From assembly GCF_008329535.1 (NCBI RefSeq), contig NZ_NPKR01000003.1, forward strand, positions 248,001 through 312,000: DNA of 64,000 nucleotides. Reading direction: 5' to 3'. This DNA is from Mycolicibacterium sp. P1-18. GTDB taxonomy: Bacteria; Actinomycetota; Actinomycetes; Mycobacteriales; Mycobacteriaceae. This document shows positions 1 to 8,139 of the stretch, one piece after another; within the stretch, counting starts at the first letter, position 1, and each line of letters starts with the position of its first letter. Below the pieces are notes generated by a model. The model had not been told where the DNA came from and searched no databases. It was given only the letters and a program-made list of their open reading frames with translations. The position numbers and the translations under genes were made by a program.

Positions 1-2
1 GA

Positions 3-1262
3 ACGACTGGATCCTCGGGCACGACGCTCGCTCCGTCGGGCACTGGCGGCACCGGTCTGACCGGAGGCATGGGCGGCATGGGCGGCGCAGGCGGCAACGC
101 CGGTGCAGCAGGCGAGGGGCTCACACCCGGAACGGCAGGTGCCAACGGCAACGGCGGAAAGGGTGGGAACGGCGGCACCGGAGGCACCGGCGGCGTCGGT
201 GGCGCCGGCGCCAACGGTGATAGGGGGGATACCGACGGCGACGTGGACGGACTCAACGGGATCGATGGCGGCCAGGGCGGTACCGGCGGCACCGGAGGCG
301 CTGCGGGCCTGGGCGGATCGGCCGGCACCGGCGGGTCCGGCGGTGTCGTCGGCCTGGGTGGCAATCAGGGCGTCGGTGGCACGGGCGGTCGCGGCGGCAC
401 CGGCGGAACGGGTGGCGCCGGCGCCAGTAGCTTCATCCGGCCGGGCGACGGCGGCGACGGCGCCAACGGCGGACTGGGCGGTCAGGGGGGTGCAGGTTCG
501 GCCACCGGTGCCGCGGGCGCCGATGGCCCTGACGGCAACGGCGGAGCGGGGGCCGGCGGGTACGACGTCTATTCGGTCGACCCCAACGCGACGGGCGGTC
601 CCGGTGGCAACGGTGGCTCGAGCCGAGGCGGAGTGGGCGGCGCCGGCGGAGCTGGCGGCCGGGCCTCGAGCAGAGGGGGTAGCGCCGTTGGAGGAGCCGG
701 CGGGCGTGGCGGGTTCAGCGTCAACGGCGTTGGCGGTGTCGGCGGTATCGGCGGTGAATCAGTCGTCACCGGCGGGACGGGCAGTTCGACCGGCGGAACG
801 GGCGGCACGGGCGGTGGCAGCGCAGCCGGCACCGGCGGCACGGGCGGCGCGGGCGGTACGTCGTTCACCGTTGGCGGGTTGGGCACGTCCAACGGCGGTA
901 AGGGCGGTACCGGCGGCGCGAGCACCACTGGCGACGGGGGCGCCGGTGGTAGAGGCGGCGAAGCGAACATCAGCTCCTCATCCATCGGACCAGCTACGGG
1001 CGGCACGGGCGGCGCGGGCGGAAACAGCGTGAACGGCAAGGGTGGCGTCGGCGGCGGCGGCGGCAATGCCCTGGACACCAGTCTGAGTTCCCCGGCACCA
1101 CTCACGGGTGGCAAGGGCGGCGCGGGCGGCAACAGCCAGACCGGCACCGGTGGCAACGGGGGCAATGGCGGCTTCGCCGCCGGAGGGAACGGCAGCAAGA
1201 AGACCGGCGGCGCCGGTGGGCCGGGCGGTACCCCAGGCGGACAGACCGGGGTGGACGGCTGA
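3..1262 (+). CDS. PE_PGRS-type Gly-rich protein, 3' part (5' end outside window)
   Basis: The frame is open from the left edge to the TGA at 1260-1262, so only the C-terminal part is present. The protein is almost entirely Gly-Gly-X repeats (GGTGG, GGAGG, GGKGG) broken by short Asn/Ser/Asp-rich stretches. This is the pattern of the PGRS domain of mycobacterial PE_PGRS proteins, which are surface-associated or secreted. No PE domain is visible; it would lie upstream. The protein ends in the repeat without a separate C-terminal domain. The Pro-rich reading on the opposite strand is a shadow of the repeat. A non-PE Gly-rich cell-wall protein is possible because the N-terminus is missing. Confidence 0.75.
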   Translation, partial: TTGSSGTTLAPSGTGGTGLTGGMGGMGGAGGNAGAAGEGLTPGTAGANGNGGKGGNGGTGGTGGVGGAGANGDRGDTDGDVDGLNGIDGGQGGTGGTGGAAGLGGSAGTGGSGGVVGLGGNQGVGGTGGRGGTGGTGGAGASSFIRPGDGGDGANGGLGGQGGAGSATGAAGADGPDGNGGAGAGGYDVYSVDPNATGGPGGNGGSSRGGVGGAGGAGGRASSRGGSAVGGAGGRGGFSVNGVGGVGGIGGESVVTGGTGSSTGGTGGTGGGSAAGTGGTGGAGGTSFTVGGLGTSNGGKGGTGGASTTGDGGAGGRGGEANISSSSIGPATGGTGGAGGNSVNGKGGVGGGGGNALDTSLSSPAPLTGGKGGAGGNSQTGTGGNGGNGGFAAGGNGSKKTGGAGGPGGTPGGQTGVDG

Positions 1263-1271
1263 GAGCGCCGA

Positions 1272-1530
1272 CTAGAAGACGCGGATCCAGTCGATCAGCA
1301 TCTCGGCCGGGTAGGTGCCGCCGGCGGGTTCGCGTCCGCCGGAGCCACCGACGGCGATGGTGAAGATCGGCGCCGTCGGGTAGCCGGGGTCGTTGAACGG
1401 CCAGTCCGGCAGCGCATCCGACTGAACCGTGAAGAGCGGCTCCATGCCCTGCTGGTAGTCCTTCCCGAAGTACATGCCCTCGGGCTTCGACGTCATGCGC
1501 CAGGTGTCCCAGTCGCCGTCGACGAGTCCG
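1272..1530 (-). pseudogene. GH16 glycoside hydrolase, C-terminal remnant
   Basis: The minus strand encodes about 85 residues that read as the end of a family-16 glycosyl hydrolase. Visible are a GDW-x-TWRM segment, MYFGKDY, WPFNDPGYPTAP, AVGGSGG and the C-terminal MLIDWIRVF, all in the order seen in mycobacterial GH16 proteins. The catalytic ExDxxE region and signal peptide are absent. Homology stops near 1511-1530, where plus-strand pdxS-like sequence begins, so the gene was cut by a rearrangement. An internal ATG at 1496 could start a 74-residue peptide, but this cannot be an active enzyme. Confidence 0.75.
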
Positions 1531-1699
1531 AGGTGCTCACCCCGGCGAGGCGCTGCGTCGCATCAGCGAGGGTGCGGCGATGATCCGCTCGCAGGGCGAG
1601 GCGGGCACCGGCGACATGTCCAACGCCACCACCCACATGCGCAAGATCGGCGGCGAGATCCGCCGGTTGACGTCGCTGCCGGAAGCCGAATTGTTCTGC
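1517..1699 (+). pseudogene. pdxS: pdxS (pyridoxal 5'-phosphate synthase lyase subunit) remnant
   Basis: Two plus-strand pieces match PdxS. The first is [10 protein letters not shown] (from 1517). After an internal deletion and frame change comes [15 protein letters not shown], then GEAGTGD, then [14 protein letters not shown] and LPEAELF (1544-1699). Intact mycobacterial PdxS has about 20 residues between the two pieces and continues with FVAAKEL. Here the reading runs into unrelated sequence and stops at 1741. The first 15 bases overlap the end of the GH16 remnant on the other strand, so the junction lies in a short shared sequence. This is a dead fragment; a functional pdxS presumably exists elsewhere. 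Confidence 0.8.
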
Positions 1700-1712
1700 G
1701 ACTGTGCGGGGA

Positions 1713-2171
1713 CTACTCAGCGGCCGTCGGCGCTGCAATGAACTCGAGTGTTCCGCCGTGCTGGTCGGACAGGTAGATGAAGGCCGTCCCGGCACGAGGA
1801 CCATGGGTCGCGACCACTGGCGGTCCCGCGGGAACCCAGCCCGCCAAGGAGGCTGCTTCGATGGCCGCGTCCATGTCGATCACGTTGAGCGCGAGGTGGA
1901 CCGAACCAACGTCGCAGGGTTCGGGACGGACGATCATACGGTTCGGCGGCGAGAGATACTGCAGCAGTTCGACGGATTGCTCCCCGAGGCTGACTACCGC
2001 CACGTCGATGGTTGCCGAGGTGACTCCGGTGACTCCTTCCGCGAGTTCGCCGTCGAGGTGGAACCGACGCTCAAGCGCGAAACCCAGCACGCCGACCCAG
2101 AAGGCCAGTGCGTCGTCCAGGTTGCGGACGGTGATACCGGTATGCGCGATACTCGTGAAGTTCTGTTCCAT
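1713..2171 (-). CDS. VOC (glyoxalase/bleomycin-resistance/dioxygenase superfamily) protein
   Basis: A 152-residue protein starting at ATG 2171 ([15 protein letters not shown]). It has two betaalphabetabetabeta halves: '[22 protein letters not shown]' opens the first and '[14 protein letters not shown]' the second, ending in [13 protein letters not shown]. Candidate metal ligands are the His near residue 11, the His of SVHLAL and the Glu of LEFI, the usual vicinal-oxygen-chelate positions. An upstream ATG at 2192 would add seven residues and is less likely. Substrate unknown; such proteins include lactoylglutathione lyases, methylmalonyl-CoA epimerases and extradiol dioxygenases. It lies among remnants, with no operon partner. 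Confidence 0.75.
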   Translation of the reverse strand: MEQNFTSIAHTGITVRNLDDALAFWVGVLGFALERRFHLDGELAEGVTGVTSATIDVAVVSLGEQSVELLQYLSPPNRMIVRPEPCDVGSVHLALNVIDMDAAIEAASLAGWVPAGPPVVATHGPRAGTAFIYLSDQHGGTLEFIAAPTAAE

Positions 2172-2560
2172 GGATCTCAGCCTGCCATGCACGCGTGCAC
2201 GACATCGGGCGCACGATCGGGACGCTCAACTTTAGGGGCGTAGTGAACCGAGCGCGGCCGCAGTGTGTTTGCGGCTGCAGGAGATCTGCTGGGCATACGA
2301 GCCGGATGGCGGCTGCTGTCGGTGTGCGCTGATGTTTCTCCCTTCGAGGTGCGGCGTCGATGCCGCCTTGAACCGCTTGTTGGACACCAGCATCGGCTGT
2401 GGCGTCAGCGGCCCCCGGTGACGAACCCCGGGGTGAAGTCTTTGCAAGAGCTTCCAAGTGCGACCCGTCGCCACTCCCCCACCGTGTAATGCCAGGTCGC
2501 CCTGTGTCGTTTTTTGTCTCGCACGACGTGTCTCACATCTCACGGACTCCCCGCCGTCAG
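2172..2560. other. gene-poor spacer
   Basis: No reading frame here resembles a known protein. The run TGTCTCACATCTCACGG at 2530-2546 loosely echoes the repeat units that begin at 2561. Downstream of the repeat (2744-3001) there is also no recognisable gene. A minus-strand frame ending at 2869 reads SGELGVLRPSRVPAYL, which looks coding-like but was not identified. Confidence 0.4.
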
Positions 2561-2743
2561 ATTCTCACCTCGATGTCCAATTGGACACCAGGTGGACATT
2601 TCACTTGAGAAATGGACATCAAGCTTCAGAAGCCACACCTGTGGCGTCTCAAGTTTCGTGTCCACACTCGGCTTGCTGACCTGCGCCGTCAGCGACGTTC
2701 TCAGTCGGTGTCCACCCCGCGGATTCTCACTTTCGTGTCCACT
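2561..2743 (+). repeat. 183-bp repeat, copy 1 (IS-end/MITE-like)
   Basis: This sequence recurs at 44876-45061 in the same orientation. Shared blocks include a left end of ATTCTCACCTCGATGTCC type, then ATTGGACA(C/T)CAGGTGGACA, TTTCACTTGAGAA, AGAAGCCACAC, and a right end CTCACTT(T/C)CGTGTCCACT. The short unit TTCTCA-N5-7-GTGTCCA occurs about five times (starting near 2562, 2646, 2699 and 2723, plus an inverted one at 2594-2618). An imperfect hairpin lies at about 2625-2655. Multiple short terminal motifs resemble ends of IS21-like elements, but no transposase is present. The IS assignment is inference. Confidence 0.65.
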
Positions 2744-3001
2744 GCACGGACGATACGAAAGGCGAGCGAGGGACCGTCGGCCTCAAAGGAACATGCCCCG
2801 GGCTTCAATTCGTCACAGTGATGCAACACCGCAAGACACGGTCTGACTGAGACTCGTTTCTCTACGAATAGGATTGCATCGGAACAAATTTCGCCATGGC
2901 GTCGTGCACCACCGAAGTCAGGTAAGCCGGCACTCGACTCGGCCGCAACACTCCCAGCTCTCCGCTGTTGCTCAACAGGGTCTTACGCGGTGATTCGCGC
3001 C

Positions 3002-3601
3002 TCACTGGAGGTGGTCGATGCGGGTGGCGAGGACGATGGTCCATTCGGTGAGGTATTCGTCGTCGGGCAGTCTGTTGTCGGGCTGGTGGAACAGGCTGGT
3101 GGCGAAGCGTGCGCCGAGTAGGCCGTTGACGCCGAGCGCGGCGAGGATGGCGCACGTGCGTTCGGACTCGTCCGGGTTCCAGGCGCTGATCCAGCCGGCG
3201 AGTTCGGCGGTCAGCCCTTCGACGAGGGCGGCGTAGGCGGTGTCGAGGCGTTCGGATAGGCCCGTCGGGGTGCGTGCGGCGATTTGCAGCAGTTCGATTT
3301 CCTGGTCGATGACGGTGAGCAGGTAGCGGCCCAACGCGGTCAGCTCGGCGCGGAGGTCGCCGAGTCCGGCGAAGAGCGCACGGATGTCCTGCATCGCGCG
3401 GCGGCGGTCCAGCTGGCGATTGATGCCCGCATCCAGCAGGGCGTCCTTGGACTTGAAGTGGCGGTAGAGCGCCCCGGAGCCCGCGGAAAGGCCTGCGGCG
3501 GCTTCGATCTGGGAGACGCTGGTGGCTTCGAAACCCTTAGTGCTGAACAGCCGCATCGCCTCGGTGACCAAGCGTTCGCGGGTGGGTGTCGGTGTCGTCA
3601 T
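3002..3601 (-). CDS. TetR/AcrR family regulator
   Basis: A 199-residue TetR-type repressor. The N-terminal helix-turn-helix reads MRLFSTKGFEATSVSQIEAAAG then ALYRHFKSKDALL (about residues 12-55), the standard TetR fold; the C-terminal half is a variable ligand domain. I place the start at ATG 3601, preceded by GGAG seven bases upstream; a start at 3622 would sit inside the palindrome AAGTGATCACTT. The gene is divergent from the AarF-like remnant at 3670, which may be its lost target. Ligand unknown. Confidence 0.85.
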   Translation of the reverse strand: MTTPTPTRERLVTEAMRLFSTKGFEATSVSQIEAAAGLSAGSGALYRHFKSKDALLDAGINRQLDRRRAMQDIRALFAGLGDLRAELTALGRYLLTVIDQEIELLQIAARTPTGLSERLDTAYAALVEGLTAELAGWISAWNPDESERTCAILAALGVNGLLGARFATSLFHQPDNRLPDDEYLTEWTIVLATRIDHLQ

Positions 3602-3612
3602 TGACCGCTCCA

Positions 3613-3645
3613 AAGTGATCACTTACCCCCTGTACGGAATCACTT
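3613..3645. promoter_or_regulatory. palindromic operator of the TetR gene
   Basis: A perfect 12-bp palindrome AAGTGATCACTT (3613-3624) is followed 14 bases later by a half-site ATCACTT (3639-3645). AAGTGAT (3613-3619) and ATCACTT (3639-3645) also form a wider inverted pair. It sits 12 bp upstream of the TetR start in the divergent promoter, a typical autoregulatory position. Seen directly; binding is inferred. Confidence 0.6.
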
Positions 3646-3669
3646 TACTACGCGAGAGGGGGCGATCCA

Positions 3670-4000
3670 ATGCCACGTCACCACGACGCCCTGCCAGGCG
3701 GGCGGATTCGCCGGACGATGCCGTTGGCCGGTTTCACCGCCCGCGCCGCGGGTGGCCGCCTCGTCGCCGGACTGCGGGAGAAGGCCGGCGACGATGGTGC
3801 CGTCGACCGGTTTCACGAACGCACCGCGGAGCGTTACACCGAATTGCTCGGGCATTCCAAGGGTGCGCTGATGAAGATCGGGCAGATGATCTCGATGACC
3901 GACGCCGGCGGTCTCGGCAGTGGCGGGTTCGCGCCCTACCAGCGCGCCTTGATCCGCTTGCAAGCCGACGCCCCACCGATGGCGCCCGCCCTGGTGCCCC
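3670..4000 (+). pseudogene. AarF/ABC1/UbiB-type kinase, N-terminal remnant
   Basis: About 110 residues from ATG 3670 match the N-terminus of actinobacterial ABC1-family atypical kinases: PLAGFTARAAGGRLVAGLREKAG, then ERYTELLGHSKGALMK-x-GQMISM (the family's KxGQ motif), and YQRALIRLQADAPPM. The frame then runs into unrelated sequence and stops at 4180. The kinase core with its ATP-binding Lys and catalytic Asp is absent, so this is non-functional. It was probably the target of the divergent TetR. The sequence at 4000-4180 is not recognisable. Confidence 0.75.
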
Positions 4001-4195
4001 GCAGCTGTACTATCAGGAAGATCAACGCACGCAACGTGATCGGTCACTGGATCCTGCCCTCGGCCGCAGCCGGGAACGCGACCAAGGTTACGACCTCAGC
4101 CTCTAACCGGGCAGTACGACAACCACGTTGTCGTCCGGCCGCGATCCAGCCGCGTGTCACCCAAAAGCACTGCGCGGAATAGTATTTCACGCGTT

Positions 4196-4215
4196 GTATA
4201 ACAAATGTGCTATAC
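4196..4215. promoter_or_regulatory. inverted repeat before the XRE remnant
   Basis: GTATAACA-AATG-TGCTATAC is an 8-bp inverted repeat with one mismatch, ending 7 bases before the GTG at 4223. This position fits autoregulation by the encoded HTH protein. It also argues against the ATG at 4205, which lies inside it. Confidence 0.45.
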
Positions 4216-4222
4216 CGTTGCG

Positions 4223-4534
4223 GTGTGGGTTACCTATGGTGCTCAGTTGATCCGTGAAGCCCGTCTGCGGGCCGGTCTCACTCAAGCCGTGCTCGCCCAG
4301 CGGGCCGGTATCGCGCAGCCCGCCATCGCCCGTTGGGAAGCGGGCGCACCGCGATCAGTCTGGACGACGTCGTGCGCCTCATCCGTTTGTGCGAGCTGGA
4401 TGTGGAGTTTCACATTGTTGAGCTTGACGGCAGCGACATGGCCCAAGCCAACCGCTTGACCGAGTTGTCAGGACAACAACGCCTCGACCGCAATACCCGA
4501 CTGGCCCGCAGTTCGAGACACTGCGCCGCCGCTA
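4223..4534 (+). pseudogene. XRE-family HTH regulator, frameshifted
   Basis: Starting at GTG 4223 the frame encodes TYGAQLIREARLRAGLTQ, then LAQRAGIAQPAIARWE, a complete XRE helix-turn-helix. At about 4341 the frame is lost. The homologous reading continues one base out of phase as SGRTAISLDDVVRLIRLCEL, DVEFHIVELDGSDMAQ and QQRLDRNTRLAR, consistent with loss of one A (GAAAGC to GAAGC). A second shift near 4510 may restore QFETLRRR before a stop at about 4532. Proteins of this shape are often the antitoxin/regulator half of two-gene modules, but no partner follows. A sequencing error at 4341 would give the same picture. Confidence 0.65.
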
Positions 4535-4726
4535 GTTGCACGCGTCGATCACGATGGGGTTAGGACAGTTCCCGCGCAGGAACGCGCAATAGGGGGCGGG
4601 GAAAAGGGCGGGGACAGACGCGTCCGCAGTCGCGCGATGATCAGCGCACTGATGCGGGCAGTGCAGGCGTGGCAAGTGCGCTATGCCTGGCGGCGTGCAG
4701 CTCGGATGTCGGGAGGGAGTCATATC

Positions 4727-4939
4727 GTGGAGGACATGAACGCGAACCTGCCGCGGGCCGCCAAGCCGGAGCGGCCGGGTGAGTCCGCGCACGTTACTGG
4801 TTACTTAGAAGCCCACGAACGCGTTGCGGATGGCGACGCGGATAGCCCTGACAATGGCGAGCTGTGGGTGCCAGACGACCTCGACGCCGCCGACCGTGAC
4901 AGCTGGCTCGAAGGTTTCCGGTCGCATTTCGAGCCGTAA
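4727..4939 (+). CDS. small acidic hypothetical protein
   Basis: A 70-residue frame from GTG 4727 (VEDMNANLPRAAKPERPGE) preceded by a strong GGGAGGG ribosome-binding site about eight bases upstream. It is rich in Asp/Glu in the second half (ELWVPDDLDAADRDSWLEGF) and ends at 4939. No family is recognised. An alternative start is ATG 4736. The ribosome site and protein-like composition support a real gene, but it lies in a region full of remnants. Confidence 0.45.
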   Translation: MEDMNANLPRAAKPERPGESAHVTGYLEAHERVADGDADSPDNGELWVPDDLDAADRDSWLEGFRSHFEP

Positions 4940-5004
4940 CTCTCCTTCGTCCTGTGGATCTCGTTTCTAAAGATTCGGGAGTGATCACATCTACTTGGTC
5001 GCCG

Positions 5005-5790
5005 TCAGCAGCAGTGCGTCTTGTCGAGGTAGGTGCGGGCGATCTCGCGCATCCGGTTCCCGTCGAACCTGTTGCCGTGTCCGGGGTTGACGGTGCTGAC
5101 GTCGAGCTCGGTGAGTCGCCGCATGGTGGTGCGGTACTTCGAGATGTCTGAGCCGACGCAGTCGTCGATGAGGACGTCGTCGTAGAGCACGTCGCCGGAG
5201 AAGAAGGTTCCATCTGATTCGTCGAATAGGCCGATGCTGGATTCGGTGTGCCCGGGCAGATGTAGGACGGTGAACTCGCGGTCCCCGAGGTCGATGCGCA
5301 TCCCCTCGGTCAGCCAGCGGATGTCGGCCGCCGGTTGCAAGTGATATTCGTTGAGCGCGTAGTCGGTCCGCGGCAGGGCGTCGATCAGCGCGAGATTGCT
5401 TGCGCCGAAGGTCTCGGCGCGGATCCCCAGTTCCTTCGCGAGTGGCCCCAGGTGCAGGCTGCCCGGCGGTGGGGCGTCGAAGGGGTCGCCGGGATGCGCC
5501 CAACAGCAAGCGAATTCGTGCGCGCCGCCCATGTGGTCGAGGTGGGCGTGGGTGAGCACCACGACCGGATCGCGCTCGAAGAGGTGCGGAAGGTGGTGGC
5601 GCAACGACGCCACGCCGAGCCCGGTGTCCACGATGAGGTCTCGGTCGCGGCCCCGCAGGTGCCAGAGGTTGGCTTGCAACAGTTCGTGGACGTGTGGTTC
5701 GTCGATCCGGTCGAGTGACGGGTCGACCGCGCGGGTGCGGAACCACGGGCCGTCGACCACCGGCAGCTGCGCCGTCGGCGACGTGGTCAT
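5005..5790 (-). CDS. MBL-fold metallo-hydrolase (NCS1-linked, copy 1)
   Basis: A 261-residue metallo-beta-lactamase-fold hydrolase. The zinc-binding HxHxDH motif is at residues 81-86 (THAHLDHMGG); further ligands are in HLPGHTESS, the Asp of FSGDVLYDD and the His of NPGHGNRF. No signal peptide, so probably cytoplasmic. ATG 5790 overlaps the stop of the upstream NCS1 permease (ATGA), so the two are translationally coupled. It is about half identical by eye to the MBL protein at 9045, including MTTS at the N-terminus and EPHVH-x5-N-W-HLRG. Context suggests it hydrolyses a compound imported by the permease, perhaps a lactone, cyclic amide or ester. Substrate unknown. Confidence 0.85.
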   Translation of the reverse strand: MTTSPTAQLPVVDGPWFRTRAVDPSLDRIDEPHVHELLQANLWHLRGRDRDLIVDTGLGVASLRHHLPHLFERDPVVVLTHAHLDHMGGAHEFACCWAHPGDPFDAPPPGSLHLGPLAKELGIRAETFGASNLALIDALPRTDYALNEYHLQPAADIRWLTEGMRIDLGDREFTVLHLPGHTESSIGLFDESDGTFFSGDVLYDDVLIDDCVGSDISKYRTTMRRLTELDVSTVNPGHGNRFDGNRMREIARTYLDKTHCC

Positions 5791-7202
5791 CGTTGCACCC
5801 TTGGGTAGCACAACTTCATCAACGCAACGTAGACGCAGGAGGCGACGAGTGGCCCGACACACCAGGACAAGTCCGCGCCTCCGAGCATCGTCGAGGCGGG
5901 ACCGGCGAATTCGGCGGTGTTCACAAAGAATGCCGCGCTGATCCCACCGAAGATGAACGCCGCGAAGCCCGCGACGTTGAACCCCCGGGTGTACCAGGCG
6001 ACGCTGTCGGCGCTGACGTCGTTGAGTGCGAGCCCGTCGTAGGCGTTGCGCCTCAACCACTGGTCGCTGAGGTAGATGGCGACGGTGGGTCCCAAGAGAA
6101 TGATGCTCAGTTCGAGGATGCTGCTGAGCGCACTGGTGAAGTCACTGACGAACAGCGCATAGCAGGCAAGAGCGACGCCGAGCAGCCCGTCGAACAACAC
6201 GGTGATGCTGCGGCGAAGCGGAATGCCGACGGCTTGTAGGCACAGACCTGAGGAGTACATGGTGATGACGTTGTTGGCCATCGTTCCCACGACGATCACC
6301 AGGAGGAAGATCGGATAGAACCAGGCGGGAACGATCTGCGCGAGGCTTGTCTGAGCGTCGTTCATGTCGACGACGGTTCCGGCGAGCACACCGACCGCTC
6401 CGAGTGCCACGGACGGGATGAAGCCCCCGAGTGCCGTCCACATCCCGACCGCCCATGGCGAGGTGTCTGCCGGCAGATAGCGGGCGTAGTCCGGACTGAC
6501 GTTCCACGACAGCGACGTCGCCGCGATCAGCGCCACCCCGGCGGCCAGGCCCGCCCACATGGGACCTCCACTCAGCACCGTTTCCGGCTGATAAGCCCAA
6601 TCGGCCCGAGCGACGACGAAGACGCCGAGCGCGCCCACCGCGACGGTGAGCACGACGGTGAAGACCCCGCTCATCCGCATGATGGTCGCGTGGCCGTACA
6701 CGCTGATCACGAGGGTGATTGCGGCCGTGACGACGACGATGCCCACCCGGATCGGCGTGGACAATGACCCACCCAGTGCTTCGACGACGGCGAATCCGGC
6801 GAGTGCCCCCAAGCACAGGTTGATGGCTTCGTAGGCGATGAAGACCGGCCAGTTGAAGAGGCCGAGGTTGACGCGGTTGCCGGTCACTCCGAACATCGAG
6901 CGCATGATGACGCCGCTCGGTGCGCCGGCCACGGGACCGCTGGCGGCCATGATGCCGATCGCGGCCCAGAAGAGGTTCCCGACGACGACCGCGGTCATGG
7001 CTTGCCATACGTTCAGTCCGAACACCGTCAGCAGGCCGCCGAGCACGATGTACAGGTAGTTGATGTTGGCGGCGGCCCACACCGCGAACAGGTCGCGGGG
7101 CTTGCCGTGGCGTTCCCCGGCGGGGATGAAGTCGATGCCGCGCGTCTCCACCTTGCCGAACTGGTCGCTGGTCGCCCCCTCACTCGTGGTGTCGAGCGTC
7201 AT
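5787..7202 (-). CDS. NCS1-family nucleobase/hydantoin-type permease (copy 1)
   Basis: A 471-residue membrane protein with about 12 hydrophobic segments, of the nucleobase-cation-symporter-1 family (purines, pyrimidines, allantoin, hydantoins, thiamine). The N-terminal cytoplasmic motif GIDFIPAGERHGKPRDLF is typical of a cytosine/purine-permease branch. Others are GPVAGAPSGVIMRSMFG, SLSWNVSPDYARYLP and NNVITMYSSGLCL. ATG 7202 is chosen because AGGGAGA lies just upstream; ATG 7253 lies in the promoter. First gene of a two-gene operon with the MBL hydrolase, and divergent from the TetR at 7381. Substrate is likely a small N-heterocycle or similar. Confidence 0.85.
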   Translation of the reverse strand: MTLDTTSEGATSDQFGKVETRGIDFIPAGERHGKPRDLFAVWAAANINYLYIVLGGLLTVFGLNVWQAMTAVVVGNLFWAAIGIMAASGPVAGAPSGVIMRSMFGVTGNRVNLGLFNWPVFIAYEAINLCLGALAGFAVVEALGGSLSTPIRVGIVVVTAAITLVISVYGHATIMRMSGVFTVVLTVAVGALGVFVVARADWAYQPETVLSGGPMWAGLAAGVALIAATSLSWNVSPDYARYLPADTSPWAVGMWTALGGFIPSVALGAVGVLAGTVVDMNDAQTSLAQIVPAWFYPIFLLVIVVGTMANNVITMYSSGLCLQAVGIPLRRSITVLFDGLLGVALACYALFVSDFTSALSSILELSIILLGPTVAIYLSDQWLRRNAYDGLALNDVSADSVAWYTRGFNVAGFAAFIFGGISAAFFVNTAEFAGPASTMLGGADLSWCVGPLVASCVYVALMKLCYPRVQR

Positions 7203-7226
7203 CGCGTCTCCCTTGTTGGTGTTCCT

Positions 7227-7247
7227 ACCAATAATTGTTGGTGTCAA
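7227..7247 (-). promoter_or_regulatory. promoter/operator of NCS1-MBL operon 1
   Basis: ACCAATAATTGTTGGT (7227-7242) is a near-palindrome about 25 bp upstream of the NCS1 start. It overlaps a good -35 hexamer, TTGACA on the minus strand (7247-7242). A regulator bound here would block the promoter; the divergent TetR at 7381 is the obvious candidate. Confidence 0.5.
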
Positions 7248-7380
7248 GGACAATAAGCGGTGGAGTGAGTCGTGTCACCTTCTGCGGGAAAGTCGTCTTG
7301 CCGGTGGCACTCGTCTGCCGCGCTCCGGTCAGCGCCCGGGTTACCGCGTCCACTGATCCCGTGGTGTTAGCGTCGGGTCC

Positions 7381-8049
7381 ATGTCCGCCACGGCCACTGG
7401 GGCGCACCCTCGCCGCAAACCGCCGGAGATGCGACGGGGTGAGCTCGCGGCGGCGGCAGGCCACATCGCCATCGCCGACGGGCTTGCGCAGGTGACCGCC
7501 AAGCGGGTGTCCGAGGCGGTCGGGGTGTCCCCGGGGCTGATCACCCACTACTTCCCCACTGCCGACGACCTTGCCGCCGCTGCGTTCGCCGCGGCGGCGG
7601 AGGCTCAACGCGCGCGATACAAGTCCCACGCCGCCGAGACCGCCAGCGACGCCACCTCCGAGCTGCGACTGTTCGTGCACGACGCCATCGCCCCCGAGCA
7701 CGACGTGGTCGCACTGCTGTGGCTCGACGCCTGGCGGGAGAGCCCACGTCGCCCAGCCCTACAACGAGAAGTGATCCGCCAGATGGAGGTCGACGTGTCC
7801 GACCTCACCGAACTGCTGACCCGCGGGCTCGCGTCCGGGGAGTTCACCAGTGACGACTGCGGCGCATCGGCAATGCGCATCTTGGCCATGATCGACGGCA
7901 CGTTCGGTCAGAGCGCCGTACGTACGGCCGTCGCAGGCACCTCTCGCCTCAACTACCCCATCGTGACCGAATCGCTGCTGCGCACAACGGAACACGAACT
8001 CGGTCTCGCACCTGACACGCTAGGGGGTGTCGGCGCCCCGCGACGTTGA
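7381..8049 (+). CDS. TetR/AcrR family regulator (BetI-like)
   Basis: A 222-residue repressor. The HTH reads AAAAGHIAIADGLAQVTAKR, then VSEAVGVSPGLITHYFPTADDL (about residues 22-65). The C-terminal domain has LLWLDAWRESPRRPALQREV, typical of the BetI-like TetR subgroup. The protein at 8140 (WMSAWASSQRRPELAAAV) belongs to the same subgroup, so the two are paralogues. It is divergent from the NCS1-MBL operon and most likely controls it. It ends 90 bp before the convergent TetR. Confidence 0.85.
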   Translation: MSATATGAHPRRKPPEMRRGELAAAAGHIAIADGLAQVTAKRVSEAVGVSPGLITHYFPTADDLAAAAFAAAAEAQRARYKSHAAETASDATSELRLFVHDAIAPEHDVVALLWLDAWRESPRRPALQREVIRQMEVDVSDLTELLTRGLASGEFTSDDCGASAMRILAMIDGTFGQSAVRTAVAGTSRLNYPIVTESLLRTTEHELGLAPDTLGGVGAPRR

Positions 8050-8071
8050 AGCTGACAGTTGCGGACCGGAC

Positions 8072-8119
8072 CAGTGGCCCCACTGTTTCATTTGGTAAAG
8101 ATCTGAGAGTGATCAGATC
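8072..8119. terminator. possible bidirectional terminator hairpins
   Basis: Between two convergent TetR genes lie two inverted repeats. CAGTGG-CC-CCACTG (8072-8085) is followed by TTT, and GATCTGA-GAGTGA-TCAGATC (8100-8119) is a perfect 7-bp stem with a 6-base loop. No long U-run is present, so the terminator role is inferred from position. Confidence 0.4.
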
Positions 8120-8139
8120 CCGTCTCGGTGCGACAGGCG

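Noticed and set aside
569..1198. Pro-rich open frame antisense to the PGRS gene
   Set aside because: It is the mirror of GGX repeats (CCN codons read as Pro) and has no independent support.
69..1262. CRISPR-like periodicity in the Gly-rich gene
   Set aside because: Repeats are short, imperfect and codon-phased, with no constant repeat and unique spacers.
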